Part shown: positions 41,399 to 49,085 of the stretch, one piece after another | Layout: every line of letters starts with the position of its first letter | How positions within the stretch are numbered: the first letter of the stretch is position 1 | Assembly (NCBI RefSeq): GCF_001605885.1 | Contig: NZ_LRPE01000035.1 | Coordinates: 105,593-169,592, forward strand | Length of the DNA: 64,000 nucleotides | Direction of reading: 5' to 3' | DNA from: Acinetobacter lactucae | GTDB lineage: Bacteria; Pseudomonadota; Gammaproteobacteria; Pseudomonadales; Moraxellaceae | Notes under the pieces: model-generated | Told to the model about the DNA's origin: nothing | The model's database searches: none | What the model saw: the letters and a program-made list of their open reading frames with translations, nothing else | Position numbers and translations under genes: made by a program

Positions 41399-41419
41399 CC
41401 AGCGTATGCTGGTTTTTTT
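41399..41419 (+). terminator. Terminator of tRNA-Leu copy 2
   Basis: CCAGC-GTAT-GCTGG is followed by seven T, in the same sequence context as the terminator at 39210-39230. Confidence 0.8.
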
Positions 41420-41432
41420 ATGCCTAATTAAA

Positions 41433-41783
41433 ATGAATTTTATGATAAGAATATTATTACTTCTATGTATAACCCTTTCCATAACAAAGGTTTATGCCAC
41501 AGATCTTTTCTCAGGCACTATTTCTTTCAAAGATAACCATTGGTATTTTTCACGTTGCTCTATTACCAAAGATGATTATTTGATTAAAGCACCTGAACAC
41601 ATCATAGATAAATTTAGACAATTGGAACAAAAACGAGAAACTTATTGGGTCAGTTTATTAGCAGACGCAGATTATCAAGAAAATGATATTTTAGTTTTAA
41701 AAGTTAAAGAAATAGACGAAATACATTTAAAAACATCTTGTCACTTGTTAGATGCATTTGAAGAGATTGAAAATCGAGAGTAA
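41433..41783 (+). CDS. Small secreted hypothetical protein
   Basis: About 116 residues from the ATG at 41433 (a second ATG at 41442 is equally possible). The frame reaches further upstream only by a TTG inside the tRNA-Leu terminator, which I reject. The signal peptide MIRILLLLCITLSITKVYA ends in a good AxA-type site, and the mature part begins TDLFSGTISF. The mature protein contains two Cys (SRCSI and TSCHL) and alternating charged strands, which may be an OB-like small beta domain. I do not recognise the family. Its stop abuts the stop of the DUF5713 gene with no gap. Confidence 0.65.
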   Translation: MNFMIRILLLLCITLSITKVYATDLFSGTISFKDNHWYFSRCSITKDDYLIKAPEHIIDKFRQLEQKRETYWVSLLADADYQENDILVLKVKEIDEIHLKTSCHLLDAFEEIENRE

Positions 41784-41798
41784 TCACCACTCTCGATT
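41772..41798. terminator. Hairpin overlapping two convergent stop codons
   Basis: AATCGAGAGT (41772-41781) pairs perfectly with ACTCTCGATT (41789-41798) around a 7-nt loop that contains parts of both stop codons. Only a short T-run follows, on the minus strand. Confidence 0.5.
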
Positions 41799-42098
41799 CA
41801 TAACCAGCTCTTCCATTTCAAGATCTAAATATCCTGCATTCTGTGCCACCATCATCATTGCTTCAGCAATATAGTCAGCTGCACTATCATCCAAGGAAGA
41901 ATCTAGATCCTCAAACTGAGGTTTCATTTCATTAATTTCAATCACAGTTTGATGAGCATATCGATAGATATCCTGCTCAGCTAACGCAGGCTTCTGAACT
42001 TTTTTAGCAAATTGTTCAATGAGCTGCTTGAGTTCAGCGACCAAAATATCTGGATAATATTCATCATCAAACATCGGGAGAAGTAAGTCTTCGAGCAT
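41784..42098 (-). CDS. DUF5713-family cytoplasmic protein
   Basis: A 104-residue acidic protein. The pattern MLEDLLLPMFDDEYYPDILVAELKQLIEQFAKKVQ, a middle helix YRYAHQTVIEINEM, and a C-terminal AEAMMMVAQNAGY...EELVMNREW matches what I recall of DUF5713. Function is unknown. It has no signal peptide or membrane segment. It is convergent with the small secreted gene and shares an embedded hairpin with it. Confidence 0.7.
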   Translation of the reverse strand: MLEDLLLPMFDDEYYPDILVAELKQLIEQFAKKVQKPALAEQDIYRYAHQTVIEINEMKPQFEDLDSSLDDSAADYIAEAMMMVAQNAGYLDLEMEELVMNREW

Positions 42099-42232
42099 AC
42101 AAAAGTTTACACAACAGCAAAAACTTGCCGCTTATAACATATTTTCAAAAGAATAACGATATTTTTCCCTGACTCAATCATCTAGCTCATTAAATTAATG
42201 GGCCACAACCTCACGTTATATAGCCTACTTAG

Positions 42233-43084
42233 CTAAGCTTGTATCATCGCTTTCCAAACTAGAATTGCATCAGTCATTGCTTTCACGTCATGTGCTCTGA
42301 CAATCGATGCTCCTTGCTGAATACTAAGCAAATGCCCCGTAACGCTTCCTATAGCACGCTGATCTGCAGCTGCACCCTGTAATGCTTCACCAATAAAACG
42401 TTTACGAGAAAGACCTGATAAAATTGGATAACCCATTTCATTAAGCTTCCAAAATTCATTGAGAAGTCTCAAATTTTGCTGCGCATTTTTTGCAAAACCA
42501 AACCCCGGATCAATAACAATATTATGTTTTTTCACACCTGCATTCAGAGCTTCATTCACGCGCTGCTGGAGCTCTGCTATAACATCTAAGGTTACATCTG
42601 TATATTGGTCTAGCTGATTCATCGTAGTGGGTTCACCACGCATGTGCATAATTACCACAGGTATATCTAGCTCTACTGCCGTTTTTAAAGCATTTGGTCG
42701 AGTAAGCGCACGTACATCATTCCAAATATGTGCTCCTGCTTCTTTCGCTGCACGAATGACATCAGGTTGACTTGTATCAATTGATAGAATCACATCATGT
42801 TTGGCCAAAGCTTCAACTACAGGTACAACTCTTCTAATTTCCTCTTCTACACTTACCTCAGACGCCCCCGGGCGAGTAGATTCTCCACCAATATCAATAA
42901 TGGTAGCACCCTGTTCTATCATGACTAGCGCATGAGCAATAGCTTGATCTACTTGATTATGTTTTCCACCATCACTAAAAGAATCGGGTGTGACATTTAA
43001 AATACCCATAACGTGAGGCTGTGATAGATCCAACTGAAGCTGTCCACACTCTAAAATTTGCTGAGGTAAAGGCATTAACTGCAT
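42233..43084 (-). CDS. folP: Dihydropteroate synthase
   Basis: A 283-residue TIM-barrel enzyme. The first signature VMGILNVTPDSFSDGGKH and second IDIGGESTRPGAS are present, followed by LSIDTSQPDV, HIWNDVRAL, VIMHMRGEP, DPGFGFAKNAQQN and LSGLSRKRFIGE. It joins p-aminobenzoate to the pterin diphosphate in folate synthesis and is the sulfonamide target. The frame is open to 43123, but GGAG 6 nt before the ATG at 43084 gives the start. It follows ftsH on the same strand, but a strong terminator lies between them, so it probably has its own promoter. Confidence 0.95.
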   Translation of the reverse strand: MQLMPLPQQILECGQLQLDLSQPHVMGILNVTPDSFSDGGKHNQVDQAIAHALVMIEQGATIIDIGGESTRPGASEVSVEEEIRRVVPVVEALAKHDVILSIDTSQPDVIRAAKEAGAHIWNDVRALTRPNALKTAVELDIPVVIMHMRGEPTTMNQLDQYTDVTLDVIAELQQRVNEALNAGVKKHNIVIDPGFGFAKNAQQNLRLLNEFWKLNEMGYPILSGLSRKRFIGEALQGAAADQRAIGSVTGHLLSIQQGASIVRAHDVKAMTDAILVWKAMIQA

Positions 43085-43178
43085 AAAAAGCTCCGGTTTA
43101 AAATCTGATAAGTATTTTAGCAATTATCAGCTATCTATAGTGTTGATTTGTTTTCAGCTTTTATTAAATTCATCCCAT

Positions 43179-43209
43179 AAAAAAAGCCACATGACTGTGG
43201 CTTTTTTTA
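43179..43209. terminator. Terminator of ftsH
   Basis: AAAAAAGCCAC pairs with GTGGCTTTTTT around a 6-nt loop, 9 bp past the ftsH stop. Confidence 0.88.
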
Positions 43210-43217
43210 TTAACTCA

Positions 43218-45113
43218 TTAGTTCATTGCTGGCAATGGTGGCGGTGTAGATGGACCATCTTTTGGTGGTTCAAATGCAGCCACTGGGTTTTCAGCAACAT
43301 ATACTTTAGGCGGTTGTGGCTCACGACCTTCCATAATGTCACGGATTTGATCACGATCAATAGTTTCCCATTCCATCAAAGCTTTTACCATCGCGTGTGC
43401 AATATCTTTATTACCTTCTAAGATATTACGTGCAACTTTGTATTGCTCATCAAGAATACGGCGTACTTCTTCATCAACTAACTGTTGAGTTGCTTCAGAA
43501 ATCGTACGGCTTCCTACATTACCAAAGAAACCATTTTGGTTTTCATCTTCGTAAACCATGACACCCATTTTGTCAGACATACCGTACTTCGTAACCATTG
43601 CACGCGCCATTTTAGTAGCTCGCTCAAAGTCATTTGAAGCACCAGTAGATTGCTGTTGGATAAATACTTCTTCAGCAATACGACCACCAAACAAAATTGC
43701 AATTTCGTTTAGCATCTTGTCTTTATAGTGGCTAATTTGGTCTTGTTCAGGTAACTGCCAAGTTACACCTAAAGCCCAACCACGCGGCATAATCGTTACT
43801 TTATGAACAGGATCTGTACCCGGTAAAATCTCGGCAACAATCGCATGACCAGCTTCATGATAAGCAGTTGCACGACGCTCTTCTTCACGTAGAACCATCG
43901 ACTTACGTTCTGGTCCCATGTAGATTTTGTCTTTTGCATCTTCGAAGTCATGCATGTCGACAGTGTTCTTATTACGGCGTGCAGCAAATAATGCAGCTTC
44001 GTTAACAAGGTTTGCCAACTGTGCACCAGAGAAACCTGGAGTACCACGTGATAGAACTTTAACGTCCACCCCCGTAACCGAAGGTAATTTTTTCAAATGT
44101 ACATTCAGAATCTGCTCACGACCACGAATGTCAGGTAAACCTACCATTACTTGACGGTCAAAACGACCTGGACGTAATAATGCTTTATCCAATACATCAA
44201 CACGGTTTGTAGCAGCAATTACGATTACACCTTCGTTACCTTCAAAACCATCCATTTCTACAAGCATTTGGTTTAAGGTTTGCTCACGTTCATCATGACC
44301 ACCACCTGTACCCGAGCCACGATGACGACCTACTGCATCAATCTCATCAATAAAGATAATACAAGGCGCATGACGCTTCGCTTGCTCGAACATATCACGA
44401 ACACGGGACGCACCCACACCCACGAACATTTCGACAAAGTCAGAACCTGAAATGCTGAAGAAAGGAACTTTAGCTTCACCAGCAATTGCTTTGGCTAATA
44501 ACGTTTTACCAGTACCTGGAGGACCAACCATAAGTACGCCACGAGGAATAGTAGCGCCCAAACGTTTGAATTTTGCAGGGTCTTTTAAGAAATCTACAAT
44601 TTCAACAACTTCTTGTTTTGCTTCATCACAGCCCGCGACGTCAGAAAAATTGACTTTGATTTGGTCTTCAGAAAGCATTTTTGCTTTCGATTTACCAAAA
44701 CTCATCGGTCCATTTTTTCCGCCTGCACCACCACCCATATTACGCATAAAGAACATGAATAACAGAATGATTAACAGTACAGGGAAACTAGCAATGAGAA
44801 GTTGCATCAAAATGCCTTGACGTTGAGGAGCCGTTCCCTCTACAACAACATTTTGCTTATTTAAGCTCGGCATAAGCTCAGTGTCTTCAACTTGCGGACG
44901 AACAGTTTCAAACTGTGATCCGTTAGTTTTTTCACCATTAATATTTAAACCGTCAATTGTGACTTGCTTAATTTGGCCAGCATTCACCGCTGCAACGAAA
45001 TCTGAATATTTCATCGCAGTAGGCTTATTGCGGTCACTGATATTACTGAAAATTAAAATCAGAACACCAAGTATTATTAGCCACAATACGGCATTCTTGA
45101 AGTAATCGCTCAA
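43218..45113 (-). CDS. ftsH: ATP-dependent membrane zinc protease FtsH
   Basis: About 631 residues from the TTG at 45113, which has GGGA upstream. An in-frame ATG at 45146 would add 11 residues, and the frame opens with another TTG at 45152. Two membrane helices ([17 protein letters not shown] and [19 protein letters not shown]) flank a periplasmic domain. The AAA+ module has GPPGTGKT (Walker A), [11 protein letters not shown] (Walker B) and [20 protein letters not shown] (second region of homology). The protease has HEAGHA and a later Asp ligand. The hexamer degrades membrane proteins and regulators such as the heat-shock sigma factor. It follows rlmE on the same strand, as in E. coli. Confidence 0.95.
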   Translation of the reverse strand: MSDYFKNAVLWLIILGVLILIFSNISDRNKPTAMKYSDFVAAVNAGQIKQVTIDGLNINGEKTNGSQFETVRPQVEDTELMPSLNKQNVVVEGTAPQRQGILMQLLIASFPVLLIILLFMFFMRNMGGGAGGKNGPMSFGKSKAKMLSEDQIKVNFSDVAGCDEAKQEVVEIVDFLKDPAKFKRLGATIPRGVLMVGPPGTGKTLLAKAIAGEAKVPFFSISGSDFVEMFVGVGASRVRDMFEQAKRHAPCIIFIDEIDAVGRHRGSGTGGGHDEREQTLNQMLVEMDGFEGNEGVIVIAATNRVDVLDKALLRPGRFDRQVMVGLPDIRGREQILNVHLKKLPSVTGVDVKVLSRGTPGFSGAQLANLVNEAALFAARRNKNTVDMHDFEDAKDKIYMGPERKSMVLREEERRATAYHEAGHAIVAEILPGTDPVHKVTIMPRGWALGVTWQLPEQDQISHYKDKMLNEIAILFGGRIAEEVFIQQQSTGASNDFERATKMARAMVTKYGMSDKMGVMVYEDENQNGFFGNVGSRTISEATQQLVDEEVRRILDEQYKVARNILEGNKDIAHAMVKALMEWETIDRDQIRDIMEGREPQPPKVYVAENPVAAFEPPKDGPSTPPPLPAMN

Positions 45114-45246
45114 AGCTTTATTCCCATATCGATCTAATTTGATCATGCCCAATCTTGGCCGATCGTCATAAAAACAGCAACTGTATTGCTTGCGGATAAC
45201 CTAAAAGTACAAAATGCACAATTTTTAGGAGCTTGGCAAGTAAACT

Positions 45247-45897
45247 TTATTGCAATGCTTTCTTACGCCCTTGTCCAATCAAAAAAACTTCCTTAGAGCG
45301 CGCCCGAGAAGCTGCCGGTTTTGCTGTCTTTAACACATCAAAACTATCAACCACTTGTTTACGAAACTCATCAAATCCTGCGCCTTGGAACACTTTAACC
45401 ACAAACTGTCCATTGGGACCCAGAACCTTTTGAGCAAAATCTAAAGCCAGTTCACATAAGTAAATCTGTCTAGGTTGATCAACAGCCCTATTACCTGATG
45501 TATTGGGGGCCATATCAGAAATTACAATGTCTACTTGTCGCCCATTTAAAATATTTAACAATTTTTCAAATACAGCTTCTTCTCTAAAGTCGCCTTGTAA
45601 GAAAGTGACATCAGGCAAAGCATCCATGGGCAAAATATCGGAAGCAATTACTAAACCCTTGCTACCCACAAGTTTTCCAGCAATTTGAGACCAACTACCA
45701 GGAGCTGCACCCAAATCGACTACCGTCATGCCTGGCTTGATCAGCTTATATTTTTCTTGAATTTCAAGAAGTTTATAGGCTGCTCGCGCGCGATACCCTT
45801 CCTTTTGTGCTTTTTTTACAAAAGGATCGTCTAGATGCTCCCTCATCCACGCACGACTACTTTTCGACAATTTCTGGTTTGTAATGCGTGTTGCCAT
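45247..45897 (-). CDS. rlmE: 23S rRNA (U2552) 2'-O-ribose methyltransferase RlmE
   Basis: A 216-residue FtsJ-family methyltransferase. SAM motif I is [15 protein letters not shown]. The KDKE-type catalytic residues can be followed through [13 protein letters not shown] (Lys), [11 protein letters not shown] (Asp), [14 protein letters not shown] (Lys) and [12 protein letters not shown] (Glu). It methylates U2552 in the ribosomal A-loop late in 50S assembly. It is upstream of ftsH on the same strand with about 130 bp between, the classic rlmE-ftsH order. I looked for a sigma-32 promoter upstream and did not find a convincing one. Confidence 0.95.
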   Translation of the reverse strand: MATRITNQKLSKSSRAWMREHLDDPFVKKAQKEGYRARAAYKLLEIQEKYKLIKPGMTVVDLGAAPGSWSQIAGKLVGSKGLVIASDILPMDALPDVTFLQGDFREEAVFEKLLNILNGRQVDIVISDMAPNTSGNRAVDQPRQIYLCELALDFAQKVLGPNGQFVVKVFQGAGFDEFRKQVVDSFDVLKTAKPAASRARSKEVFLIGQGRKKALQ

Positions 45898-46096
45898 AAC
45901 TCACTAAATATCAAAAAAACTTCTGATCGTTCATTGTACGTGAAAATTACTCTCATTACAGTACGGATGTAGCGTAATCTCACCAAGTTTTACAGTTTTT
46001 TTTCAATAATGTTAATCGATTATTTATACAGTTTTTCGTACATTTGAATTTAAGTTTTTTGCTATACTAAGTCGTTTTTAAAATCAGGTATTTTTA

Positions 46097-46420
46097 ATGG
46101 CCGCTTTATCTATCCATGAACGTAAACGTTTACGTCAAATTGGTCATGTGCTTAATCCGGTTGTCATGATTGGTGGACAAGGCTTAACAGATGCTGTAAT
46201 CGAAGAAACTCTTCGTGCTTTAAATGACCATGAACTTATCAAAGTTAAGGTTGCCGGTGAAGACCGTGAAGCACGTACTGCTGTAATTGATGCAATTGTA
46301 GAAGCGACTGGCGCAGAAGCTGTGCAAAAGATTGGTAAAATTGTTTTACTTTACAAAAAAGCAGCTAAGCAAAACCAGCATTTGTCTAATCTTGTTCGCC
46401 ACGCTCATTTAGCCAACTAA
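46097..46420 (+). CDS. yhbY: Ribosome assembly RNA-binding protein YhbY
   Basis: A 107-residue CRM-domain protein. ERKRLRQIGHVLNPVVMIGGQGLTDAVIEE and LNDHELIKVKVAG contain the GxxG loop (GGQG) used for RNA binding, and the C-terminus IGKIVLLYKKA is typical. The family associates with pre-50S particles. It diverges from rlmE, another ribosome-maturation gene, as is common in gammaproteobacteria. A DOMON-like gene follows 16 bp later and is probably co-transcribed. Confidence 0.92.
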   Translation: MAALSIHERKRLRQIGHVLNPVVMIGGQGLTDAVIEETLRALNDHELIKVKVAGEDREARTAVIDAIVEATGAEAVQKIGKIVLLYKKAAKQNQHLSNLVRHAHLAN

Positions 46421-46436
46421 GTTGATTTGACAAACT

Positions 46437-46973
46437 ATGGCAAGTTACGAACTTTCAGCTTTTGATCGTTTTCATGCTGTTTCTGTTGTTGGCGCAATTG
46501 AACAGCAAGCTCCGCACACCTTAAATGTCGGTTTTTGGATTCGTGATCCAAATCAACTCATTGTCTGGCCCCAAGAAGTCGCGGCTCATCCTCGTCAGGA
46601 TTTTCTGTGGGAAGAAACTTGTTTCGAAATTTTTGTTGGCGTGCATGATGAAGATTATTATCGGGAAATTAACCTTTCCCCTTCTCAAGCATGGCAGTCT
46701 TATCAGTTTGAAGAATATCGCTATCCAGAAAGTATGCCTCCCCTTGCTGCTTACGATATTGAACTGAACCATCTCAAGCGTACTCATTATGGCTTAAATG
46801 TTAGTCTTGATTTGGGACAATTTATGCAACAGCATCGTTTGAAATGGCCAAACCTTTATTTAGGTTTAACTGCAGTTTTAAAAACCAAAGAAGGTATACA
46901 GTACTATGCAATGCAGCATAGTGGAAAAAGTGCAGATTTCCATAATAAGCGTGACTGGTTACATCAGTTTTAA
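46437..46973 (+). CDS. DOMON-like (CBM9-type) domain protein
   Basis: A 178-residue all-beta protein. LNVGFWIRDPNQLIVWPQ, FLWEETCFEIFVGVHDEDYYREINLSPSQAWQSYQFEEYR and WPNLYLGLTAVLKTKEG match the bacterial DOMON-like group related to carbohydrate-binding module 9. It has no signal peptide, so it is cytoplasmic as annotated here, which is unusual for a sugar-binding fold. The ligand is unknown. It follows yhbY by 16 bp and ends at a strong hairpin. Confidence 0.75.
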   Translation: MASYELSAFDRFHAVSVVGAIEQQAPHTLNVGFWIRDPNQLIVWPQEVAAHPRQDFLWEETCFEIFVGVHDEDYYREINLSPSQAWQSYQFEEYRYPESMPPLAAYDIELNHLKRTHYGLNVSLDLGQFMQQHRLKWPNLYLGLTAVLKTKEGIQYYAMQHSGKSADFHNKRDWLHQF

Positions 46974-46977
46974 AAAT

Positions 46978-47008
46978 AAAAAAGCGAGAAATTAATTCTC
47001 GCTTTTTT
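46978..47008. terminator. Bidirectional terminator
   Basis: AAAAGCGAGAA pairs with TTCTCGCTTTT around a short loop, with A- and T-runs on both sides, between convergent genes. Confidence 0.87.
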
Positions 47009-47031
47009 ATAGCTCGGAAAAACTGAGACTA

Positions 47032-47619
47032 TTAATTATCTCGCGCTTTATTCCAAGCTTCGACTGCATTATTTTTAGTACGCTTAATGCTTTCACTTAA
47101 AGAGTCTTTGTGCTTCAAAGAAATCTGGCTAATATCACCTTTAAGCTCTTTACTTACTTTGGTCAGATCTTCGATAAGTGCATTAATTTCTGCTTTCAAA
47201 GCATTTTTAAGTTCAGATAGCCCTTCCTGTGAAGTACTAAACTGAGCTTTAATCACATCAAGACGTTGTAAAATATCTTGTTTAATTTGAACAAATTGAT
47301 TCTGAATATTCTTGTTTAACTCATGAGTTTCAGCTTCAATTTTTTCTTGAGTCTCGCTTAAAACTTCTTTGACCTGCTCTTGAGTTTCAGTAATTGCTTC
47401 TTTCACCTGAGTTTTCGCTTCTGTAGCAACTTCTTTAATCTGCTCAGTTTTCTCGGCAACACTTTCTTTTACTTGCGCAGTTTTAGCAGTTACTGTTCTT
47501 TTCGCTTTAGTTGTAGTAGCAGCTACGGTTTCTTTCACTTCATTCACCTCAGCTTTTACTGAATCAACTACTGCTTGAGCTTTTTCGCTCACATCTTTTG
47601 AAACTTGATCGTTACTCAT
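47032..47619 (-). CDS. Hydrophilic helical protein with 11-residue repeats (LEA/phasin-like)
   Basis: A 195-residue protein almost wholly helical and charged, with no Cys and few aromatics. Residues about 20-110 form perfect 11-residue repeats: VKESVAEKTEQ, IKEVATEAKTQ, VKEAITETQEQ, VKEVLSETQEK, IEAETHELNKN. This periodicity is shared by group 3 LEA proteins and apolipoprotein-like amphipathic helices. The C-terminal half (IQNQFVQIKQDILQRLDVIKAQ...) looks like a coiled coil, as in phasins. It has no signal peptide. A role in desiccation or membrane/granule coating is inference only. It is monocistronic. Confidence 0.7.
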   Translation of the reverse strand: MSNDQVSKDVSEKAQAVVDSVKAEVNEVKETVAATTTKAKRTVTAKTAQVKESVAEKTEQIKEVATEAKTQVKEAITETQEQVKEVLSETQEKIEAETHELNKNIQNQFVQIKQDILQRLDVIKAQFSTSQEGLSELKNALKAEINALIEDLTKVSKELKGDISQISLKHKDSLSESIKRTKNNAVEAWNKARDN

Positions 47620-47787
47620 ACTATTTCCTCATATTGTTTATTTTTTAACTAGCAATACAATAAATCCAGTTCTAAAAATCGACCTTGCAAATTGTTAGAC
47701 AATTTATCAAAAGTAACCGATTCGGATGAGCGGATAATTTTTTTGTAAAAAGCAAGCAATGAATTATGTTTTTTAGCAGAAAATAAA

Positions 47788-47816
47788 TAGACTTTTTGAG
47801 GTTCCATGCGTATAAT
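47788..47816 (+). promoter_or_regulatory. Promoter of the carA leader
   Basis: TAGACT (47788-47793), a 17-nt spacer and a perfect TATAAT (47811-47816). Predicted +1 is near 47823, just before the leader hairpin. Confidence 0.65.
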
Positions 47817-47831
47817 GCGCTGTTAAGTTAC

Positions 47832-47906
47832 AAGCGAGCAGACCGATAGGGAGGGGCATGTTTTATCACAACATCGCCTATCTTTTTTGGGTCTACTCGC
47901 TTTTTT
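47832..47906 (+). promoter_or_regulatory. Candidate transcription attenuator in the carAB leader
   Basis: AAGCGAGCAGACC (47832-47844) pairs with GGTCTACTCGCTT (47890-47902, one mismatch). Nested GATAGG/CCTATC and ATGTT/AACAT pairings lie inside, and a T-run follows to 47906. The structure fills the leader between the predicted +1 and the carA start. It has the form of an intrinsic terminator that would have to be bypassed for carAB expression. The sensing mechanism is not visible; the only short ORF (MRIMRC, from 47806) begins upstream of +1. Confidence 0.6.
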
Positions 47907-47931
47907 ACAGCCGAAATTCAGGAGCTTTGGT

Positions 47932-49071
47932 TTGAGCACCCCCGCCATTTTAGCCCTCGCAGATGGAACGATCTTTAAAGGAACGTCAATCGGCGCAACG
48001 GGAAGTACGACTGGAGAAGTCGTTTTTAACACAGCCATGACAGGCTATCAAGAAATTTTGACTGACCCAAGTTATGCACAACAAATTGTGACATTAACTT
48101 ACCCACATATTGGAAACACTGGCTGCAACGCGGAAGACGTTGAATCTGGTCGTATCCATAAAGTATGGGCGAATGGTTTAATTATTCGTGACCTTCCACT
48201 ATTACACAGCAACTTCCGTGCTGAACAGTCATTGAGTGAATATCTGCAAGCGCACAATGTTGTTGCGATTGCTGATATTGATACACGTAAATTAACGCGT
48301 ATTTTGCGTGACAAAGGTGCACAAAATGGTTGCATCCTTGCTGGCGAAAATATTACTGAAGAAGAAGCAATTGCCAAAGCTCGTGCTTTTGGTGGCTTAA
48401 ACGGTTTAGACCTTGCAAAAGAATGTTGCGATCCAACTGGTTTTGAATGGTCTGAAGGTTCATGGACTCTAGGCCAAGGCTTCTCTCAACCTGAATTAAA
48501 ATATCATGTAGTTGCATACGATTACGGTGTCAAAACCAACATCTTGCGTATGCTTGCAGACCGCGGTTGTAAATTAACCGTTGTTCCTGCAGAAACTCCG
48601 GCTGAAAAAGTATTGGCACTTAATCCGGATGGCGTATTCCTTTCAAATGGCCCTGGCGATCCAGCTGCTTGTGATTATGCAATCGAAGCTGTAAAAACTA
48701 TTGTTGAAACCACAACATTACCTGTATTTGGTATTTGCTTAGGCCACCAAATCTTGGCACTCGCTTCTGGTGCAAAAACTGTAAAAATGAACCATGGTCA
48801 CCACGGTGCTAACCACCCTGTACAAAATCTTGAAGATGGTACAGTGATGATTACTTCACAAAACCATGGTTTCGCTGTAGATGCAGAAACTTTACCGGCT
48901 AACTTAAAAGCAACGCATAAATCATTGTTCGATGGCACCTTACAAGGGATTCACCGTACAGACAAACCAGCTTTCAGCTTCCAAGGTCACCCTGAAGCAA
49001 GCCCAGGTCCACATGATTGTGCCCCATTGTTCGATCACTTCATCGAACTTATCGAAGCATCTAAACAGTAA
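47932..49071 (+). CDS. carA: Carbamoyl-phosphate synthase small subunit
   Basis: A 379-residue glutaminase subunit starting at a TTG (47932) with GGAG 8 nt upstream. The frame extends to 47887, but that stretch overlaps the leader terminator. The N-terminal domain ([31 protein letters not shown]) is followed by a class I glutamine amidotransferase domain: NGPGDP, the nucleophile Cys in [11 protein letters not shown], and the HPEASPGP His-Glu. It supplies ammonia from glutamine to CarB. It is 14 bp from carB and one operon with it. Confidence 0.95.
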   Translation: MSTPAILALADGTIFKGTSIGATGSTTGEVVFNTAMTGYQEILTDPSYAQQIVTLTYPHIGNTGCNAEDVESGRIHKVWANGLIIRDLPLLHSNFRAEQSLSEYLQAHNVVAIADIDTRKLTRILRDKGAQNGCILAGENITEEEAIAKARAFGGLNGLDLAKECCDPTGFEWSEGSWTLGQGFSQPELKYHVVAYDYGVKTNILRMLADRGCKLTVVPAETPAEKVLALNPDGVFLSNGPGDPAACDYAIEAVKTIVETTTLPVFGICLGHQILALASGAKTVKMNHGHHGANHPVQNLEDGTVMITSQNHGFAVDAETLPANLKATHKSLFDGTLQGIHRTDKPAFSFQGHPEASPGPHDCAPLFDHFIELIEASKQ

Positions 49072-49085
49072 TTACGGAGCGAATA

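Noticed and set aside
41376..41432. Extended N-terminus of the small secreted protein from 41376
   Set aside because: It would translate through the tRNA-Leu terminator from a TTG; the signal peptide begins at the later ATG.
45898..46096. Sigma-32 promoter before rlmE-ftsH
   Set aside because: I looked for CTTGAA and CCCCAT at correct spacing on the minus strand and found no pair.
47887..47931. N-terminal extension of carA from 47887
   Set aside because: The extension would lie in the leader terminator arm; GGAG directs initiation at the TTG at 47932.
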